A DNA stretch of 64,000 nucleotides from Flavobacterium album (GTDB lineage Bacteria; Bacteroidota; Bacteroidia; Flavobacteriales; Flavobacteriaceae): assembly GCF_003096035.1 (NCBI RefSeq), contig NZ_CP029186.1, forward strand, positions 1,625,001-1,689,000. The letters run 5' to 3'. Made by a program: the position numbers and the translations under genes. Under the pieces are notes generated by a model, which saw nothing but the letters and a program-made list of their open reading frames with translations, searched no databases and was not told the DNA's origin. Position 1 is the stretch's first letter; the number at the start of each line of letters is the position of its first letter. Of this stretch, positions 25,230-34,200 are shown piece by piece.

Positions 25230-25387
25230 TAGACGTGTTGCACTGCAATGTCTCACATAATTAATTTAATTAACCGCATGAGTGTAGCTCGCTCCCCTCT
25301 CCTTGGGAGAGGGGCCGGGGGAGAGGACTTATCGGCACGAGTGTAGCTGCACCCTCTCCTTGGGAGAGGGGTCGGGGGTGAGGACTT
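25230..25387 (+). repeat. Degenerate GAGACGC element and two hairpin repeats
   Basis: A degraded copy of the GAGACGC-type element (about 25230-25256) precedes hairpin repeats at 25279-25330 and 25338-25387. Together they fill the gap between tape measure and protease; no gene is present. Confidence 0.7.
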
Positions 25388-25438
25388 TCAAAAACAAAAC
25401 AAAACCCACCCCAAACCATTATTACTAAAACAATAACA

Positions 25439-26509
25439 ATGAAAACCTACGAAGCAATATACGATCCCAAAATTACCAAAGGCGTATTTGGCATCTCCTT
25501 GGTCGAGCAGCCTGCAATGGAAGGCAACTTCCTGGCCCTCTCCGAGGCTGAGGTAAAGCTAAGCACCGTCAATGAAGACGAACGCATACTCATCGGCCTG
25601 GTGCTCGAGCCCAACAAACCCATCTACCGCAACCAGGATGGCGAAGAATTTAATGTGCTGTTCTCAGAGCAAACCATCAAAGACCTCGCTTTCGGGTTCT
25701 ACAAAGGCGGCCACCAGCAGAGCAGCAGTCTGGAGCACAGCGGCAAAATACAGGGCGTGACATTTGTCGAAAGCTGGATAATAGAGGACAGTAAGAATGA
25801 TAAGTCGGCGGCGCTGGGCCTGTCCTACCCAAAAGGCAGCTGGATGGCCACCATGAAGGTAGACAGCGACGAGATTTGGAACGATTATGTGAAAACAGGA
25901 AAAGTAAAGGGATTTTCGGTAGATGCCCTGGTTTCCCTTAAAGAAGTAAACTTTAAAAGCAATATAAAAATGAGTGATACAAAAAGGATTGCAGATGCAA
26001 TCAGGGACGGTTTCGAATCCGCATTCGCCTTTATGAAAAAAGGGCGGGGCATTGCGCTTGGGTCGGTAAAGACCACCGACGATAAGGTAGTCATACAGTA
26101 TGAAGGCGACACGCTCGAAGTAGGGGGCCGCGTATGGATCGCAGCCGATGACGGCACCGAAGTCCCGCTTCCGGTAGGGGAGTACGAGTTGGAGGATAAG
26201 AAAGTCCTTGTGGTTAAAGAAGAAGGCAAGATCGCTGAAGTAAAAGACCCTGCAGCCACTGGTGGCGATCCAAAGAAACCCACGGCTCCCGCTGCTCCTG
26301 CCGCAAAAGAGGAAAAAGCTGTCGAAAACGCCGTCAAGGCTGCGATGCTCAGGTATCATATCGAACACAAAAAAGAAATAGACGCGCTTAAAGCACAAAT
26401 AATAGAGCTTTCCGCAGCCCCGGCAGCAAGGCCGATCAAAGGGGCCCCGGCACAGGTAGAGCTTAAAACAGCAAAACAAAGGATTTTTCATGCAATTCAA
26501 AATCAGTAA
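25439..26509 (+). CDS. XkdF-like prohead protease fused to scaffold
   Basis: Residues 1 to about 172 form an XkdF-type serine protease domain (SSLEHSGKIQGVTFVESWIIED with H100, KGSWMATMKVDSDEIWNDYVKTGKVKGFSVDA with S160), as in PBSX-like elements. After a linker, residues about 178-356 are acidic/Ala/Pro-rich and end in coiled coil (AVKAAMLRYHIEHKKEIDALKAQIIEL), typical of a scaffold that guides capsid assembly and is then cleaved. An in-frame ATG at 25970 (M178, NIKMSDTKRIADAIRD) could start the scaffold alone. It stands 7 bases before the capsid gene. Confidence 0.72.
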   Translation: MKTYEAIYDPKITKGVFGISLVEQPAMEGNFLALSEAEVKLSTVNEDERILIGLVLEPNKPIYRNQDGEEFNVLFSEQTIKDLAFGFYKGGHQQSSSLEHSGKIQGVTFVESWIIEDSKNDKSAALGLSYPKGSWMATMKVDSDEIWNDYVKTGKVKGFSVDALVSLKEVNFKSNIKMSDTKRIADAIRDGFESAFAFMKKGRGIALGSVKTTDDKVVIQYEGDTLEVGGRVWIAADDGTEVPLPVGEYELEDKKVLVVKEEGKIAEVKDPAATGGDPKKPTAPAAPAAKEEKAVENAVKAAMLRYHIEHKKEIDALKAQIIELSAAPAARPIKGAPAQVELKTAKQRIFHAIQNQ

Positions 26510-26516
26510 ATAAAAG

Positions 26517-27458
26517 ATGGCTACAACACTAACATCAACATCAAATTATTCCGGTAAAGAAGCGGGGGTAATTATAGGTAAGGCATTCAAAGAGGCCGTA
26601 ACGCTCGACTCAGGGTTTGTTACCCTCAACGAAAGTGTAAACTACAAGCTCAACCTGCGTAAAATCGAGCTTACAGGCGGGCGCAGGGAATACACCTGCG
26701 GATTCGTGCCTGCCGGTTCCATCGTACTTTCGGAGAAAGTACTGGAACCAAAGAAATTTAAGGATGACTTCGAGGTATGCCTTGAGGACTTCCGCAACCA
26801 ATGGAACGACGGCGACCTGGGCGACTCAGCCTTTAACGATGGCGACATGAAAGTCATTATGGATGCCATCCTTGCCGAAAAGCTGGCACAGGAAGCCGAA
26901 GCCATAGACACTATGATTTGGCAGGGAGATGATACCGACCCGACCGAATTCGATGGATTCCTTAAACTCTTCGCAGCCGATGACGATATCATCACAGTAG
27001 ACGGTATCGCGATCACCAAAGACAACGTAGAAGCCCAATTGATGAGGGCTCTTAGCGAAGTACCTGCCGGCTTGCAGAAAAAACCGATCAAAGTAGGTGT
27101 AGCATCAAACATCGCAATTGCCTATTCATTCCTGCTTATCTCGAAGGCAATTACCAATGGCCTGGCCAGCGACAGCAACAATCCGGGCAAAAGCGATGCA
27201 GCTACCGAGATCAAATTTGGTAAGTTCACCCTTGTAGAGCTTCCCGGGCTTCCGGACAACCACATGGTTATAGCAGAGCCTAAGAACGTAGTATTCGGTA
27301 CCGGCCTTAAAGCCGACTTCAACAACGTACATGTAGTAAACACCAACGAAACCCTGCTTGACGGTAAAGTACGCGGCTCACTGGTGTACAACGCCGGCGT
27401 AGAGTACTACAACTCCGAAGAGATCGTGTGGTACAGGCCTGCAACACCTTCTGTATAA
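26517..27458 (+). CDS. Major capsid protein (HK97-like fold)
   Basis: The 313-residue protein directly follows the protease-scaffold gene and is a capsid by both context and pattern. A mobile N-arm (1-60) precedes LEPKKFKDDFEVCLEDFRNQWND, a P-domain-like core with AQEAEAIDTMIWQGDDTD, helices ALSEVPAGLQKKPIKVGVASNIAIAYSFLLISKA, and the end strand NAGVEYYNSEEIVWYRP. I see no gaps or frameshifts, so a functional shell protein is expected. The N-terminus may be cut by the protease. Confidence 0.82.
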   Translation: MATTLTSTSNYSGKEAGVIIGKAFKEAVTLDSGFVTLNESVNYKLNLRKIELTGGRREYTCGFVPAGSIVLSEKVLEPKKFKDDFEVCLEDFRNQWNDGDLGDSAFNDGDMKVIMDAILAEKLAQEAEAIDTMIWQGDDTDPTEFDGFLKLFAADDDIITVDGIAITKDNVEAQLMRALSEVPAGLQKKPIKVGVASNIAIAYSFLLISKAITNGLASDSNNPGKSDAATEIKFGKFTLVELPGLPDNHMVIAEPKNVVFGTGLKADFNNVHVVNTNETLLDGKVRGSLVYNAGVEYYNSEEIVWYRPATPSV

Positions 27459-27491
27459 TTTACGCACATTGTACCGTGAATTCTCCACGTT

Positions 27492-27720
27492 CTGTCGGCA
27501 CATCCCGCTCCCTCTCCTTGGGAGAGGGAGCGGGGGTGAGGACTTTCCGGTATTCTAAAATAATTTAGTGAAATTAGTGTAGTAGTAGCAAAAAAATTAG
27601 GTACGAGTAAGCACGTCCCGCTCTCCTCTCTCCTTTGGAGAGGGGTCGGGGGTGAGGTCTAACCAGCAAGAGTTCAGCTCTTCCCCTTCTCTGGAAGGGT
27701 GTCCGTAGGGCGGGGTGGTT
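27492..27720 (+). repeat. Three hairpin repeats, the last degenerate
   Basis: Copies at 27492-27545, 27604-27660 and, decayed, 27667-27720. Between the first two, an AATTTAGTGAAATTAGTGTAG-like line resembles the ATTCGTGAAATTCG element at 14.7 kb. Confidence 0.75.
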
Positions 27721-27792
27721 TAACTATAGCCCCATTTATTCCAACAACAATAAAAACAACCACTGCCCACGCAGTATAAAAAATCAAACAAT

Positions 27793-28323
27793 ATGGCATG
27801 TGACATCACATCAGGAAGAAAAGTACCTTGCAAAAATTCATTGGCAGGTACCTCGAAAGTATTTTTTATCAACCACGTCGAAAAGCCTTTCACAGTAGTA
27901 GATGGCGTAGCAACGGCAATCAACCCACTGATCGAGGAAGTATTCCAGTACGACCTTTCAGGCGAAGGCAATAGCCTGGCACAATCCATGGTTTCCGACA
28001 AAACAGCCGGTACCACCGTAAACACCCAGACGCTTACGCTTGCCCTGCAAAGGATAAGTAAAGAAGATAACCACCAGTTCAATCTCCTGGCCTACGGATT
28101 CCCGACCGTAGTGGTAAAAGATCGCAACGGCCTTTACCACGCAATCGGTACTTCAGAAGGTGTAGACTTTACAGTAGCACCAACCACAGGAGCAGCCAAA
28201 GCCGACTTCAACGGTTACAACCTTACCGGTGTAGCAATGGAAGGAGCCCTGGCCCCGATCCTCAGCGACGCAACAGTAACCGCACTATTGGCCCTTGTGC
28301 CGGAAGACGCACCATCGGTATAA
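27793..28323 (+). CDS. Tail tube-like protein, copy 1
   Basis: The 176-residue product starts MACDITSGRKVPCKN with SLAGTSKVFFINH. It has an all-beta core, and its N-terminus matches a second gene at 30688-31239 (PCKN, then a small residue, Gly, and KVF). That pair is clearly paralogous. Size, beta pattern and location near capsid and portal fit the tail tube/major tail protein fold. The region DLSGEGNSLAQSMVSDKTAGTTVNTQTLTLALQRI shows the long strand-loop expected for a tube protein. A strong hairpin follows it. Confidence 0.6.
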   Translation: MACDITSGRKVPCKNSLAGTSKVFFINHVEKPFTVVDGVATAINPLIEEVFQYDLSGEGNSLAQSMVSDKTAGTTVNTQTLTLALQRISKEDNHQFNLLAYGFPTVVVKDRNGLYHAIGTSEGVDFTVAPTTGAAKADFNGYNLTGVAMEGALAPILSDATVTALLALVPEDAPSV

Positions 28324-28341
28324 TTAATTTTTGAGTTTTAT

Positions 28342-28386
28342 AACCTGCAAGGTCGCTAAGACCTTGTAGGTTTTATATTTTTTGGC
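28342..28386 (+). terminator. Terminator-like hairpin after tube copy 1
   Basis: AACCTGCAAGGTC pairs with GACCTTGTAGGTT (13 pairs with one G-T), followed by a T-rich run. This sequence type is also a dispersed hairpin I recall from Flavobacterium. Confidence 0.6.
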
Positions 28387-28388
28387 GT

Positions 28389-28500
28389 GCCGGCTTCTCC
28401 CGAAACCTTTCGGGACTCCGCCGTCGGGCTGTGCGCTTTATCTGCCTTCGTTCCTCTGGCAGGATGCCGCCCTGCCTACCGCAGGCAGGTTCCATCCCTC
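28389..28500. repeat. CCCGAAACCTTTCGGG / CTGCCTACCGCAGGCAG repeat
   Basis: A 110-base element with CCCGAAAccTTTCGGG, GTCGGGCTGTGCGCTTTATC and CTGCCTACCGCAGGCAG stems, ending TCCATCCCTCACGC. I recognise it as resembling common Flavobacteriaceae intergenic repeats. No coding sense. Confidence 0.55.
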
Positions 28501-28547
28501 ACGCACCCGTAATGCTCATATCGTCGTTCAATAAGAGTAAGCACGCT

Positions 28548-28727
28548 TGAGTGTAGCTACTCCCGTCTCCTTTGGAGAGGGGTCGGGGGTGAGGCCAAAA
28601 CCACAAGAGTAATCACTTCCTCTCGGCACGTTTCGCTCCCTCTCTTTTGGAGAGGGCCGGGGAGAGGATTTACAGTGCGAATGTAGCTGCTCCCCACTCC
28701 TTGGGAGAGGGGCTGGGGGTGAGGACA
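28548..28727 (+). repeat. Three hairpin repeats, last of the series
   Basis: Copies at 28548-28595, 28601-28668 and 28678-28727. To the right the prophage genes are packed tightly and no further copy was found. Confidence 0.85.
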
Positions 28728-28764
28728 AAACTAAAACAAAATTCCACCTTCCCATTATTATAAT

Positions 28765-29073
28765 ATGAACATACTAAACCCCAACAACACAACCCATACC
28801 CTAAAGATAATACCGAGGTTTTATCCTCTTTCCGATGTGGTGCTCGAACTTGTAAGCGAAGAAAGGGAGCCGGGCAGTACCATAACAATTTTGCCAACAA
28901 TCTCTAATGGTTATATGTTCCTGCAATTTGATAAGGCATTTAAAAACGCAACGAATTGGCAGGTAAAGGTAACCGGTGGAAATGAGATCGTTTACCGCGG
29001 TAAGTTATTAGTAACAAGCCAGGCATCGGATACACAGAATTACAAGACCACTAAAGACATATTCCTATTATGA
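28765..29073 (+). CDS. Small head/tail protein of unknown function
   Basis: The 102-residue protein is beta-rich throughout (TLKIIPRFYPLSDVVLELVSEER, GYMFLQFDKAFKNATNWQVKV), with a TTKDIFLL end. It overlaps the portal gene by four bases (ATGA), so it is made with the portal. It could be a head decoration or head-completion protein. No family motif is recognised. Confidence 0.5.
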   Translation: MNILNPNNTTHTLKIIPRFYPLSDVVLELVSEEREPGSTITILPTISNGYMFLQFDKAFKNATNWQVKVTGGNEIVYRGKLLVTSQASDTQNYKTTKDIFLL

Positions 29074-30218
29074 GCGATGTTAAATTTCTATACCTGTCAG
29101 GCTATGTAAGGCCAAAGCTTGAGGAAAACAAAACAAAAAACTGGGTGCTCAACGGGCGCGATAACTCCTTCTACCAATATATAATCGACAGGAATAATGG
29201 CAGCGTTACCAATGCCGCCATCAACAAGTCGTATATCGACCTGGCCTTTGGACGGGGACTTACCGCCCGTGATGCCACCCTAAAACCAAACCAGTGGGCC
29301 GAATTCGTTTCGCTCATGAAGCCACAGGAACTGAAGAAGGTGATCACCGACTTCCAGATCTTCGGTGAAGCTTCTCTCCAGGTAGTAAAGACCAGGGACC
29401 GTAAAAAAGTATCGGGTATCTACCACCTCCCCAAACAGCTTGTGGCGCCGAGCATTGAGAACGAAGACGGCGAGATAGAAAGCTATTGGTACTGCAAAAA
29501 TTGGAAGCAGGTTTATAAAACCCCACCTCAAGAATTCAGCGCCTTCGGAAGTTCAAAAGACGATATAGAAGTATACGTAATAAAACCCTACACACCGGGC
29601 TGCAATTACTTCGGTGCCCCTGATTATCTTGCCGGGCTGCAATATGCCGAAATGGAAGAAGAGATATCCAATTTTTGCATCAATTCCATCAAGCAGGGAT
29701 TAACTGCCGGTTATATTATCAACTTTCCCGATGGTGAAGGCCTTACTCCTGAAGAAAAACTCGACTTTGAAAGAAAAGTAAAAGAGCAGCTTACAGGCTC
29801 AACCAATGCCCAAAAGTTTGTAGTCTCTTTCCAGAATAAGGACGCTGAAATCACGATAGTGCCTTTTCCGGTAAATGAGCAGCAGCACAAGCAATGGGAC
29901 TTCCTCACACAGGAAAGCCGCCAGCAGATAATGACAGCTCACAGGGTAGTTTCACCAATGCTTTTTGGTATAAAAGACAGTACCGGCTTTGGCAACAATG
30001 CCGATGAGCTGGACACCGCCGAAGCACAATTGGTAAAAAGGGTAATAGCGCCAAAGCAGCAATACATTATCGAGGCGTTGCAAAACATCATTTCCCTCAA
30101 CGGTATTACACTCGACCTGTATTTCAGGCCGCTTACTGAAACTCCGGCAACACCGCAGGAACCTCAGGTTAACGAAAAGAAAGCACCCCCAATGGATGTC
30201 GCTGCCTCAAAAAATTAA
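29070..30218 (+). CDS. Portal protein
   Basis: The 382-residue product has the SPP1/HK97-like portal outline. A stem-domain start (FYQYIIDRNNGSVTNAAINKSYIDLAFG) precedes an alpha/beta clip and wing (VITDFQIFGEASLQVVKTRDRKKVSGIYHLPKQLVAPSIENEDGEI) and a late helical region, TAHRVVSPMLFGIKDSTGFGNNADELDTAEAQLVKRVIAPKQQYI, which is diagnostic for Bacteroidota portals. Portals form the ring through which DNA enters the capsid. In most tailed phages it precedes the capsid gene; here it follows it. Confidence 0.82.
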   Translation: MSDVKFLYLSGYVRPKLEENKTKNWVLNGRDNSFYQYIIDRNNGSVTNAAINKSYIDLAFGRGLTARDATLKPNQWAEFVSLMKPQELKKVITDFQIFGEASLQVVKTRDRKKVSGIYHLPKQLVAPSIENEDGEIESYWYCKNWKQVYKTPPQEFSAFGSSKDDIEVYVIKPYTPGCNYFGAPDYLAGLQYAEMEEEISNFCINSIKQGLTAGYIINFPDGEGLTPEEKLDFERKVKEQLTGSTNAQKFVVSFQNKDAEITIVPFPVNEQQHKQWDFLTQESRQQIMTAHRVVSPMLFGIKDSTGFGNNADELDTAEAQLVKRVIAPKQQYIIEALQNIISLNGITLDLYFRPLTETPATPQEPQVNEKKAPPMDVAASKN

Positions 30219-30223
30219 ACATT

Positions 30224-30700
30224 ATGGAAATACTTTTAATACGCCCTTCAGAAATTACAGCATACACGCCAATGGGTGGCAATGTTGATGTTGATAAATA
30301 CATTCCGTGCATTCTGGATGTACAGGTTACTGTCATTGAGCCATTACTCGGAACAAAGCTGTACGAAAAGATAAAACAGGATTTTCAGGATGAAACGCTG
30401 GAAGGCGATTACCAGGTTTTGTTTACGAATTACCTCAGGCCGATACTCCGTCATCAGGTATTCGCCGAGTATGTGGAGATAGGAAGCTATACGGTAGCCA
30501 ATGGCGGAATATTCAAGCATGCTCCGGAGAACAGTGAAACAGTGAATAAGGCAGAAGTACAGTACCTGGCACAAACACAGCGCTCCAAAGCACAGATGTA
30601 TATCGAAAGGGCTGAAAGATGGTTGCGTAGCAACCCGCTGCCGGAATATTCAGGAAGTTGTAATAAAGATATAAAAGTATCCGGCGGATGGTTCCTATAA
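30224..30700 (+). CDS. Head-tail connector-like protein (DUF6712-like)
   Basis: The 158-residue protein is mostly helical, beginning MEILLIRPSEITAYTPMGGNVDVDKY. It has the recurring IEPLLGTKLYEKIKQDF and NYLRPILRHQVFAEYVE helices and a VNKAEVQYLAQTQRSKAQMYIERAERWL region typical of Bacteroidota connector proteins encoded next to portals. It probably extends the neck below the portal. Its end overlaps the next gene by 13 bases. Confidence 0.65.
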   Translation: MEILLIRPSEITAYTPMGGNVDVDKYIPCILDVQVTVIEPLLGTKLYEKIKQDFQDETLEGDYQVLFTNYLRPILRHQVFAEYVEIGSYTVANGGIFKHAPENSETVNKAEVQYLAQTQRSKAQMYIERAERWLRSNPLPEYSGSCNKDIKVSGGWFL

Positions 30701-31239
30701 CGGCAAACAGGCAGCTACCTTGCAAAAACACGATAGGAGGTATAAAGAAAGTTTTTTTGGCTCCGTACAAAAAAGTGCAGCGAAGCGAAATTACCTATAA
30801 CGGTGTAAGCCTCATCGAATTCCCCGAAACATTCTTTTACATTTTCGACCTTGTTCAGGGGCCTGCATTTCTGCAACAGCAAAATGAAAATGAAGGAGGC
30901 AAATACTTTGAAGTATCGCTTTCTCTGACTTTCAATAGGATTACAGCTTTCGACAACCTGCAGTTTCAAAAGCTGTTGAAAAAAGACTACTTCCTCATTG
31001 TCCTGGATAGTAACGGTGATTACTTCCTTTTAGGCTTCAGAAACGGCTTGACAGCTGAAACCCTGAAAACTACTACAACACAGTACACTATTGAGTTTAA
31101 AGGTATGGAGGAAGAATTCGCTCCGTTTGTAAACGACATTATGGGTACAGATATCATAACTGTCGAAGGGTTGAATTACATCTTCCAGGACGGGAGGGAT
31201 TTTATATTTGAAAACGATACTAATTACATATTTCAGTAA
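30688..31239 (+). CDS. Tail tube-like protein, copy 2
   Basis: The 183-residue product starts MVPITANRQLPCKNTIGGIKKVF, matching copy 1 at PCKN and KVF. It shares the beta core (SLSLTFNRITAFDNLQFQKLLKKDYFLIVLDSNGDYFLLGF). The C-terminus is different: two short near-repeats, LNYIFQDGRDFIF and TNYIFQ. It overlaps both neighbours, which binds it to the connector and the fibre gene. The two copies may build different layers, or one may be a minor tail component. Confidence 0.6.
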   Translation: MVPITANRQLPCKNTIGGIKKVFLAPYKKVQRSEITYNGVSLIEFPETFFYIFDLVQGPAFLQQQNENEGGKYFEVSLSLTFNRITAFDNLQFQKLLKKDYFLIVLDSNGDYFLLGFRNGLTAETLKTTTTQYTIEFKGMEEEFAPFVNDIMGTDIITVEGLNYIFQDGRDFIFENDTNYIFQ

Positions 31240-34200
31240 TGGAAAATCAAAAACTTACACAAAGGCCACAGGCTGCAACGATAACAGAAAATGCGCTGAT
31301 TCACATTGCCGAGCCATTTGATATATCGCAAGGACCGGATGGAAGCAGCTACAAATTTCCCGCAGCCAACCTTTTTGCAGCAGGACAGGATAATATCGAT
31401 ATAAGAAAATACATATCAGTTGAAGACGCCGATAATTTAAGTACTATTTTGTCTAAAATAAACTCGTTGCCACAATATGTAGTAAACGAAAAACAATCTG
31501 TTTGGTTTGTTACAAAAGCGGCTAACCGTTCAGCCGATGGTCTCTATTCTGCACAAAGGATATTGAAGTTTAAAATGATGAACAAAGGCAAGGGCACCTA
31601 CGGTAGTGGCGCAACGCAGCTCACATCAAACGATATTGAGCTTATATATTCGAATGATGAAGTATTGTCAGATATTGGGGCAGACCCTGTAACCGACATA
31701 GTCGATTATGGAGCATTGGAAAATGAAACTCAAACGGTTTCGCAATGGTTAAACAGCCGTAATCCCGAAATAGTAATACAACCCCAAAATGAAGGTTATA
31801 CACTATTTCAGGGAAAAGTCGACGGTATACCTGTATCTTATCTTTGGATAGGTTTGCCAGGAGTATATGGTGCAGGGGAACAGCAATCAATAGATGCTGA
31901 TTTCCAGACTTTAGACGATACTATACCCCAATATGATAACAACACTCCGCTCATCCGTAATATAGGCCTTATACAAGTGTTTCCTGTAATTCAGGGCATG
32001 TGTGCAAAGCTGAACCAGCTTACCACTATAATTACCCCCCTCGATACTCCTGTGCTTTTTACGGGTTATACGATTGGAGAAACTGGAGCAGGTATCTCTC
32101 ACACCTTTCTTTTTATGGGAGGGAAAGGTACGTGGGGAGTAGGAGGCAATAATATTGCCGCTCATATGCTTTATCTATTACTGGAAAAACCACTAGGCAC
32201 AGATGACATTGAAGATAATGATACTACTATAATTATCCCCTTAGGCGAAATCGAAGAAGGTGGATTTCTCGCTGCTGCAAATTTCGACGAGCATGACTTT
32301 ACTGGAACCGGGCTGGAATATTACTTCAGCTATTATATCGGTGATGTGTTGTATCTGGCATTATTTATTGGTGCGCCCGGAGTATATGGTAGCGATATAG
32401 ATTCTGATTATTTTACAAATGCCGATTTCGCCCAGGTTACCAATGATAATATTTCAGGCATGCCGACATTGCAACTGGTTAATGCAGAAGGTAACGGCAC
32501 AACCGATCCATTAACCGTAAAAGACACCTCTGGTACGCCGAAACTTTCACACCGTAGTGACAGGTTAATATTTACTGATGTTGAAAACATCGAGCATGAA
32601 TATTCTTTTAGCCAAGAAGACGGGAATAGAATTGCCCGAATAAACGAAGCTATTCCAATAACGGGAACAACAGGAAACAATCCTGTTACTGGAGATATTG
32701 AGTTTGAAGGTTCGAGGCAATTTATAAATGGAGATATTAACGGGTTATACTCTATAATCTATTTAAATGATAATTCTGTAGGTATGAATTCGATAAGTAC
32801 TGAACCTACGAAATATTCAGGGTTTTATATCTCATCAAATTATATTACTTCAACGATACATTCTCCTAATGCTAATTCAAGCTTTACAATAGGCGCAACA
32901 GGGATCAGTATGAATATTGGGAATACTTTTGAAGAAATCACTAGCAATGTGAGTTTTTCAACTTCAGGATTAACTTTAAACTCAAATGATCCGGCTTCCA
33001 AAGGTATATCGGGTTCAGCTGATTACACGCCAAATATTGGCGATCTCGATTACACGCAGAAAAAATATGTAGATGCACGAACTCTGCAACAGATACTTAG
33101 CAATGGTACTGTTGCAACGATAGGAACAAATCTTGCTTTAAATACAGCAATGGGTAATTTCCAGATTAACACAAACGGGGATGTTTTTTTTGGTGGTGCA
33201 GGAACATTCCAGATATCTCACCCCAATATTCAAATTACTGGTAATACAGCATTTGCCGGAGATGTTCAGATAACAGGCTCGCCATATAATTCAACTTCTG
33301 CTGTTCACAGGGGCTATGTTGATAATGCGATTGCAGGATTAAATTTTAAAGCACAGTGTGTTGTAGCTACCACAGGTAATAGCGCATTGTCTGGACTTTT
33401 AACCATCGACGGGATTACATTAACCGGAGGTGAGCGGGTACTTGTTAAAAATCAAATCACAGCTTCGGAAAACGGAATTTATATTGCTAACAGTTCTTCA
33501 TGGACCAGGGCTTCCGATGCAGATACCGGTTCAGAATTGGAAAACAAAACAATTCCTGTTACTAAGGGTGTTGTTAATCAGGATACTTGGTGGACAATAA
33601 CCAATGATTCAATCTCATTAGGGACAACTTCCATCACATTTTCCCAGACAGGAGGTATGGGTACCTATGCAAATGGAACAGGCCTGCAACTTGTTGGAAA
33701 TATTTTTTCAGCCGATCCAAATTACATTGCTACGGCAGTAGCTACAGCATTGACAGGTAAGGAGCCAGTAATTAATGCAGGATTGTCTGGACAATATTGG
33801 AGAGGTGATAAAACATGGCAAACCCTAAATAAATCAGCAGTAGGATTAGGTAATGTTGATGACACCAGTGACACTAATAAACCTGTATCTACAGCACAGC
33901 AAATGGCGATGAATGGTTTGCTCAATAAGTTGAAAAACGATGTTGCTGACAGTTCTGCGTTAACAGGGTCAACAACTGAAACAATAATGGGCTCTTGCTA
34001 TATAGCGGCGGGAACGATAGCAGCAGGCACGCTAACATTAAAGATGCCGTTCGCTAAATCATTTGCAAATGGTACAGTGGTATTGAAGGTGTATTGCAAT
34101 GCTACAAATGACCTCATGGGATCACCGGTTTCGCTTGGAGCGTATACAGCGGCAGCAAATGTAAATTACATCCCGTTTTTCAGGGAATTTTTACTGAAAA

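Noticed and set aside
9501..28727. CRISPR array
   Set aside because: The repeats are separated by genes, differ in length and hold internal palindromes; there are no even spacers and no cas genes.
9501..28727. Insertion sequences
   Set aside because: No transposase frame or target-site duplication was seen; the repeats are 45-75 bases and would be non-autonomous at most.
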